Below, piece by piece: positions 60,325-64,000 of a stretch of DNA of 64,000 nucleotides. The stretch is from positions 620,001 through 684,000 of the forward strand of contig NZ_CP059399.1 of the NCBI RefSeq assembly GCF_013744875.1. Reading direction: 5' to 3'. The stretch comes from Nocardia huaxiensis (lineage in GTDB: Bacteria > Actinomycetota > Actinomycetes > Mycobacteriales > Mycobacteriaceae). The notes below the pieces were generated by a model. That model was not told the origin of the DNA. It made no database searches and worked only from the letters and a program-made list of their open reading frames with translations. Positions within the stretch are counted from its first letter, which is position 1; each line of letters begins with the position of its first letter. The translations under genes were made by a program, and so were the position numbers.

Positions 60325-61131
60325 ATGACGCTCACCCACCCCGCGTACGAACAACCGCGCCAGGTCACCCCCTCGGCCGCCGTCGTGCTCGCCGACAATC
60401 CCGGCGGAATGACGTTGCAGGGCACCAACACCTGGCTGCTGCGCGCCCCCGGCAGCGACGACTACATCGTGGTCGATCCGGGTCCCAAGGACCGCAAGCA
60501 CACCGAGGCACTCGTCCGCGAACACGGCGGGAACGTCGCGCTCACGCTCATCACCCATCACCATCACGACCACACCGGCGGCATCGGCCACCTGGTCAAG
60601 GCCACCGGCACCCCGGTCCGCTCCTTCGATCCGAAATACCTGCACCGCTCCGACGCGCCGCTGGCCGACGGCGAGATCATCGAGGCCGCCGGACTGCGGA
60701 TCACGGTCCTGGCCACCCCCGGCCACACCACCGATTCGGTCAGTTTCCTGCTCGACGGCCCGGACGGAGAAAGCGCCCTCCTCACCGGCGACACCGTCCT
60801 GGGCAGCGGCACAACCGTTCTCGAATCCCGCGACAATGCCCTCGCCGACTATCTGACCTCGCTGAACCGTCTCGCCGAGGCCGCCCCGGGCCGCACCCTG
60901 CTGCCCGCCCACGGCCCCGACCACGCCGACGCCGAGCCGGTCATCGGCTACTACATCAAGCACCGGGAAGAACGCCTCCAGCAGGTGCGTGACGCACTCG
61001 AGAAGCTCGGCCCCAATGCGAAGGCCCTGCAGATCGTCGCCGCCGTCTACGCCGATGTGGACAAGCGGCTCTGGCCGGCTGCCCACAGTTCGGTGAAAGC
61101 CCAACTGGCGTATATCCGTTCGCACGGTTAG
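60325..61131 (+). CDS. MBL-fold metallohydrolase (Rv3677c-like)
   Basis: A 268-residue metallo-beta-lactamase-fold hydrolase with HHHHDHTGG (two metal sites), the Asp in TGDTVLGSG, a His in LPAHGPDH, and a C-terminal winged-helix-like tail (LEKLGPNAKALQIVAAVYADVDKRLWPAA) as in LACTB2-like nucleases or thioesterases. It is the next gene after RidA in the mycobacterial order. Its last codons overlap the convergent membrane protein by four bases. A damaged copy of its 3' end lies at 61648-61722. Confidence 0.87.
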   Translation: MTLTHPAYEQPRQVTPSAAVVLADNPGGMTLQGTNTWLLRAPGSDDYIVVDPGPKDRKHTEALVREHGGNVALTLITHHHHDHTGGIGHLVKATGTPVRSFDPKYLHRSDAPLADGEIIEAAGLRITVLATPGHTTDSVSFLLDGPDGESALLTGDTVLGSGTTVLESRDNALADYLTSLNRLAEAAPGRTLLPAHGPDHADAEPVIGYYIKHREERLQQVRDALEKLGPNAKALQIVAAVYADVDKRLWPAAHSSVKAQLAYIRSHG

Positions 61132-61538
61132 GCCGGGATGGCGACCGGAACCCCGGTCCGCCCGCGGGTGAACAGCTTGCCACCCAGCCAGGCGGCGGGC
61201 AGGCCCACCGCGGCCACGCTCAGTGCGTACCAGTGCGGTCCGATCTCCATGTTCCAGGTGGCCACGGCCGCGGCCACCGCGCCGACAGTGCCCAGCCCGC
61301 CCAGGGTCAGGGCGTGCCGCATCGGATGCGCCGGGGCCAGCCGTGCGGCGACGTATCCGCCCAGCACATCGAGAATCGTGCGATAGAGGATGACGCTCAG
61401 GACCACCGGCGTCGCGGCGTAGATGTGCCCGCTGGGCAGGTATCGGCTCGATTCCAGCACTGCGTCGACGGCAGATGAGGTGATGGCGGTGACGGCGAAT
61501 CCGGCGACGACGGCACCGATGCTCTTGATGATGTTCAT
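61128..61538 (-). CDS. Small membrane protein with four hydrophobic segments (136 aa)
   Basis: A 136-residue integral membrane protein. Its segments are at about 4-24, 43-65, 77-95 and 103-123, with a positive end (GGKLFTRGRTG). I know no family. It is inserted between the MBL gene and crp, where the M. tuberculosis order has none, and overlaps the MBL stop by four bases. Confidence 0.65.
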   Translation of the reverse strand: MNIIKSIGAVVAGFAVTAITSSAVDAVLESSRYLPSGHIYAATPVVLSVILYRTILDVLGGYVAARLAPAHPMRHALTLGGLGTVGAVAAAVATWNMEIGPHWYALSVAAVGLPAAWLGGKLFTRGRTGVPVAIPA

Positions 61539-61647
61539 TTCTCGACTCCTCGCGTCTTGTGCAACCCCGGGTGGGGTTCTTGCCCATAGGTCGGAGTCGT
61601 TTTCGCATGCTCGACGTATCTTCAGAGATTCTCGAAGGTATTTTCGG

Positions 61648-61722
61648 CCCGAAGCGAAGGCCCTGCGGATTGTGGCCGTGGTCTACGCCGATGTGGATAA
61701 GCGGTTCCGGCCGGCTGGGTAG
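61648..61722 (+). pseudogene. Decayed duplicate of the 3' end of the MBL gene
   Basis: This stretch reads EAKALRIVAVVYADVDKRFRPAG followed by a stop. It corresponds to NAKALQIVAAVYADVDKRLWPAA (about 61015-61085) in the MBL gene, and the nucleotide similarity is high over about 75 bases. No start or catalytic part is present. It is a leftover of a partial duplication that also separates the MBL gene from crp. Confidence 0.75.
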
Positions 61723-61731
61723 CATCAGCAG

Positions 61732-61926
61732 ATGCTCGATGGTGATCCCGGGGAGAATGAGCCGAGTCGGCGAAAGAGCTACGACAAGGACGAGATGGAT
61801 GCCTTCGTCGACTTGATGGAACAAGAACTATCGCGCGTGGTTGATGAGAACACAGATCTGAAAGCGGTCATCGCTGATCAAACCGCAGTCATTGCCCAGC
61901 TCCGGGCCGAACTGGGCCGGGAGTAG
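61732..61926 (+). CDS. Short DivIVA-like coiled-coil protein (64 aa)
   Basis: A 64-residue charged protein. SYDKDEMDAFVDLMEQELSRVVDENTDL resembles the segment that follows the lipid-binding head of DivIVA/Wag31 proteins, and the rest is a coiled coil (VIADQTAVIAQLRAELGRE). The family's N-terminal head (MPLTPEDV-type) is replaced by a short polar start, so membrane-curvature binding is doubtful. The local GC content is clearly lower than that of the neighbours. It lies ten bases after the MBL remnant. Confidence 0.55.
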   Translation: MLDGDPGENEPSRRKSYDKDEMDAFVDLMEQELSRVVDENTDLKAVIADQTAVIAQLRAELGRE

Positions 61927-61983
61927 CGTCCGGCCGGGGCGCATCCGAGGCGGAGTACCGCCATTACCTCTGGCGAACGCGCA

Positions 61984-62024
61984 TCGGGGCCGGGTCGTCA
62001 CCTGATGTGACGACCCGGCCCCGA
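61984..62024. terminator. Bidirectional terminator before crp
   Basis: A perfect 18 bp stem (61984-62001 with 62007-62024) around CTGAT, between the DivIVA-like gene and the convergent crp gene. Confidence 0.88.
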
Positions 62025-62047
62025 CGAGTCTGAAGTTTGCCTGACCC

Positions 62048-62722
62048 TTAGCGGGCGCGGCGGGCGAGCCGCTCGGAGTCCGAGATCAGCACGCTCTTGC
62101 CCTCGAGCCGCAGCCAGCCGCGGTGCGCGAAGTCGGCCAGGGCCTTGTTCACGGTTTCGCGGGAGGCGCCGACCAGCTGGGCGATCTCTTCCTGGGTGAG
62201 GTCGTGGGTCACGCGCAGTGCCCCGGCCTCCTGGGTGCCGAAACGCTGTGCGAGCTGCAGCAGCGCCTTGGCGACACGACCCGGGACGTCGGTGAAGATG
62301 AGATCCGCGAGGTTGTTGTTGGTGCGGCGCAGGCGGCGGGCAAGCACCCGCAACAGCTGCTCGGCGATCTCCGGCCGCTGGTCGATCCACGCCTTCAGCG
62401 CGTCCCGATCCATGGTGACCGCGCGGACCTCGGTGACGGTGGTGGCCGTCGAGGTGCGCGGACCCGGGTCGAAGATCGACAGCTCGCCGAACATGTCCGA
62501 CGGACCCATGATCGTCAGCAGGTTCTCACGGCCGTCCGGGGAACGGCGGCCGATCTTCACCTTGCCGGAGGTGATGATGTACAGCCGGTCGCCCGGCTCG
62601 CCCTCGTTGAAGATCACGTGCCCGCGCGGAAAGTCCACGGGCTGCAGCTGTTTGGCGAGAGCCGCCACCGCGGTGGGCTCTACGCCTTGGAAGATGCCTG
62701 CTCTGGCGAGGGCCTCGTCCAC
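62048..62722 (-). CDS. crp: CRP/FNR-family global regulator (GlxR/Rv3676-like)
   Basis: A 224-residue regulator, the same length as M. tuberculosis CRP. The N-terminal cAMP-binding beta-roll is present ([21 protein letters not shown] phosphate-binding loop), and the C-terminal HTH is [31 protein letters not shown]. The GTG at 62722 gives [16 protein letters not shown], matching the mycobacterial start, with AAGGAG upstream. It is a global activator/repressor. The upstream region carries an array of four CGACACGC repeats. Confidence 0.94.
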   Translation of the reverse strand: MDEALARAGIFQGVEPTAVAALAKQLQPVDFPRGHVIFNEGEPGDRLYIITSGKVKIGRRSPDGRENLLTIMGPSDMFGELSIFDPGPRTSTATTVTEVRAVTMDRDALKAWIDQRPEIAEQLLRVLARRLRRTNNNLADLIFTDVPGRVAKALLQLAQRFGTQEAGALRVTHDLTQEEIAQLVGASRETVNKALADFAHRGWLRLEGKSVLISDSERLARRAR

Positions 62723-62839
62723 GAATGTGCTCCTTATGGGAAATGGCTCTGTACTGGACCGAAGCGAACTCGGCCGACAGTGCAGTCTACTTTGCAATAC
62801 CACCGGGTAGTGATAGACACCACGCGGACGGCGCTTCTG

Positions 62840-62912
62840 CGACACGCTAAACCGCATTACACGACACGCAGAAGCGATTTCGCGACACGCAAATCTTAGG
62901 CAGACGACACGC
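62840..62912. repeat. Four direct repeats of CGACACGC upstream of crp
   Basis: CGACACGC occurs at 62840-62847, 62862-62869, 62883-62890 and 62905-62912, with start-to-start distances of 22, 21 and 22 bp, that is, two helical turns. They lie 118-190 bp before the crp start codon and would put four copies on one face of the DNA. A TAAGAT -10-like element on the minus strand (62893-62898) lies inside the array. Confidence 0.7.
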
Positions 62913-62950
62913 CGCCGCAGCATTCGGGAGACCGGCCCCGAGACCGGAAG

Positions 62951-62980
62951 CGCCCACCCCGGTTCGGACCAGGGTGGGCG
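62951..62980 (-). terminator. Terminator after the small membrane protein
   Basis: A perfect 9 bp stem (62951-62959 with 62972-62980) just downstream of the minus-strand stop at 62999. Confidence 0.6.
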
Positions 62981-62998
62981 AGGAGAAGATCAGGCGGC

Positions 62999-63238
62999 TC
63001 AGCTGGCCTGGGCGACTTCGACGCCCTTGGCCGGAGCCCGGCGGCGCGCCCGCGCCGCGGCAGCGGGAACACCCAGCTTGGTGAGGTCACTGACCTCGGC
63101 ATTCGTGGCTCGATCGAGGTACTGCTGGACTTCGGGGTCGGGTTCGAGCAGCTTGCGCAGCCGGTTCTCGACACGTTCCATCACCAATGCGAACAGCATC
63201 AGCGCTATCGGAAACAGCACCACAGCGAGTCCTTGCAT
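62999..63238 (-). CDS. Small single-helix membrane protein (79 aa; Rv3675-like position)
   Basis: A 79-residue protein. The N-terminal hydrophobic helix (GLAVVLFPIALMLFALVM) is followed by a charged amphipathic region (ERVENRLRKLLEPDPEVQQYLDRA) and a basic Ala/Arg tail (AAAARARRRAPAKG). The position between crp and nth corresponds to the small membrane protein gene Rv3675. ATG 63238 gives the compact form; 63277 is an alternative. Function unknown. Confidence 0.72.
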   Translation of the reverse strand: MQGLAVVLFPIALMLFALVMERVENRLRKLLEPDPEVQQYLDRATNAEVSDLTKLGVPAAAARARRRAPAKGVEVAQAS

Positions 63239-63329
63239 AGGGGTGAGTAAACACGGAGAAGGTCTCAGATGGAACACGGCGTCCGCTCAGCCCGGTTGTC
63301 GGGACCGGCTGGTTCCGTAAGGTGGACGC

Positions 63330-64000
63330 GTGCGTGTCACCAAAACCAGCGCGGCCGCGAACGGGGCCGGAACAGGCGTCCCCGCGGTGCCGTCCGTGAA
63401 CGACGATACGCCCGCCGCGAGCGAATCCGCGCCGGTGGAAGCCACACTCGCGCGGCCGCGCAAAGCGAACAAGCGCGCCAAGGAGACGCCGACCGGATTG
63501 GTGCGCCGCGCCCGCCGCATGAACCGCGAACTGGCCCTCGCCTTCCCGGATGCGCACTGCGAGCTCGATTTCACGAATCCGCTCGAATTGGCTGTTGCCA
63601 CAATACTTTCCGCGCAATGCACGGATGTGCGTGTGAACATGACCACACCGGCGCTGTTCGCGAAGTATCCGACCGCCCGCGACTACGCCGAAGCCAACCG
63701 GACCGAACTCGAGGAGATGATCCGGCCCACCGGCTTCTACCGCAACAAGGCGAACTCGCTCATCGGCCTCGGACAGGCACTGGTCGAACAGTACGACGGC
63801 GTGCTGCCGAACAAGCTCGACAAGCTGGTGCAGCTGCCCGGCATCGGACGCAAGACCGCCAATGTCATCCTCGGCAATGCCTTCGGCGTCCCCGGCATCA
63901 CCGTCGACACCCACTTCGGCCGGCTCGTGCGCCGCTGGAAGTGGACCGACGAGGAGGACCCCGTGAAGGTCGAGCACATCGTCGGCGACCTCATCGAACG
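63330..64000 (+). CDS. nth: Endonuclease III, 3' end beyond window
   Basis: The visible 223 codons hold an N-terminal basic extension of about 65 residues and then the Nth core. [16 protein letters not shown] is followed by the helix-hairpin-helix [14 protein letters not shown] with the catalytic Lys and [12 protein letters not shown] with the catalytic Asp. The C-terminal Fe-S Cys lie beyond the window. It excises oxidised pyrimidines. The GTG at 63330 follows AAGGTGGA. Confidence 0.93.
   Translation, partial: MRVTKTSAAANGAGTGVPAVPSVNDDTPAASESAPVEATLARPRKANKRAKETPTGLVRRARRMNRELALAFPDAHCELDFTNPLELAVATILSAQCTDVRVNMTTPALFAKYPTARDYAEANRTELEEMIRPTGFYRNKANSLIGLGQALVEQYDGVLPNKLDKLVQLPGIGRKTANVILGNAFGVPGITVDTHFGRLVRRWKWTDEEDPVKVEHIVGDLIE

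Overview
The window is GC-rich actinobacterial chromosome, most likely from a Nocardia or a close relative in the Mycobacteriales. That assignment is an inference. It rests on codon usage, on the block at 52-64 kb that follows M. tuberculosis Rv3683 to Rv3674c (metallophosphoesterase, PonA2, WhiB4, the paired ArsA-like ATPases, a DUF4177 protein, RidA, an MBL hydrolase, CRP, Nth), and on CYP51, CYP125 and EchA19 proteins close to the mycobacterial ones.

Layout. 0-13 kb: stress and accessory genes: a secreted serine hydrolase, an APC permease, furA-katA, a TetR/DHA2 efflux pair, a TetR with a SnoaL/DUF1772 operon, and a third TetR facing a phosphotransferase operon. 12.9-13.4 kb: no ordinary gene, but a run of strong hairpins that looks like a structured RNA on the + strand; three of its loops are C-rich and two share 13 of 14 bases. 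13.4-15.8 kb: a NarK-type transporter with a LUD-domain protein that looks like an internally deleted LutB/LutC fusion. 15.9-29.5 kb: SGNH hydrolase, GMC oxidoreductase, CYP125-like P450, a peroxidase, CYP51, LysR, a feoABC operon, a TetR and two odd small or membrane genes.

29.6-47.8 kb is a lipid/sterol catabolic region. It holds an F420-type luciferase-like oxidoreductase, a ketosteroid-dehydrogenase-like flavoprotein, a CMD-SDR-HIBADH-aldehyde dehydrogenase operon, a divergent CYP123-SDR-ferredoxin-acyl-CoA synthetase operon, an acetoacetate-decarboxylase-like protein, an ABC exporter, EchA19 and a second aldehyde dehydrogenase. Two repeated operators tie it together. KstR-type boxes (TnnAACnnGTTnnA and one-mismatch versions) lie upstream of the GMC, CYP125, peroxidase, aldA/CYP123, decarboxylase and echA19/ALDH genes. 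The palindrome GACACGTGTC lies upstream of cyp51 and of a TetR gene, with relatives between aldA and CYP123.

47.8-64 kb: secreted proteins, an HTH regulator, a tRNA-Pro(CGG), two tandem paralogous membrane-anchored proteins, and then the conserved PonA2-WhiB4-ATPase-CRP-Nth block. That block has been disturbed between the MBL gene and crp: an extra membrane protein, a decayed copy of the MBL 3' end and a 64-residue DivIVA-like peptide lie there. The crp upstream region carries four direct repeats of CGACACGC at 21-22 bp spacing.
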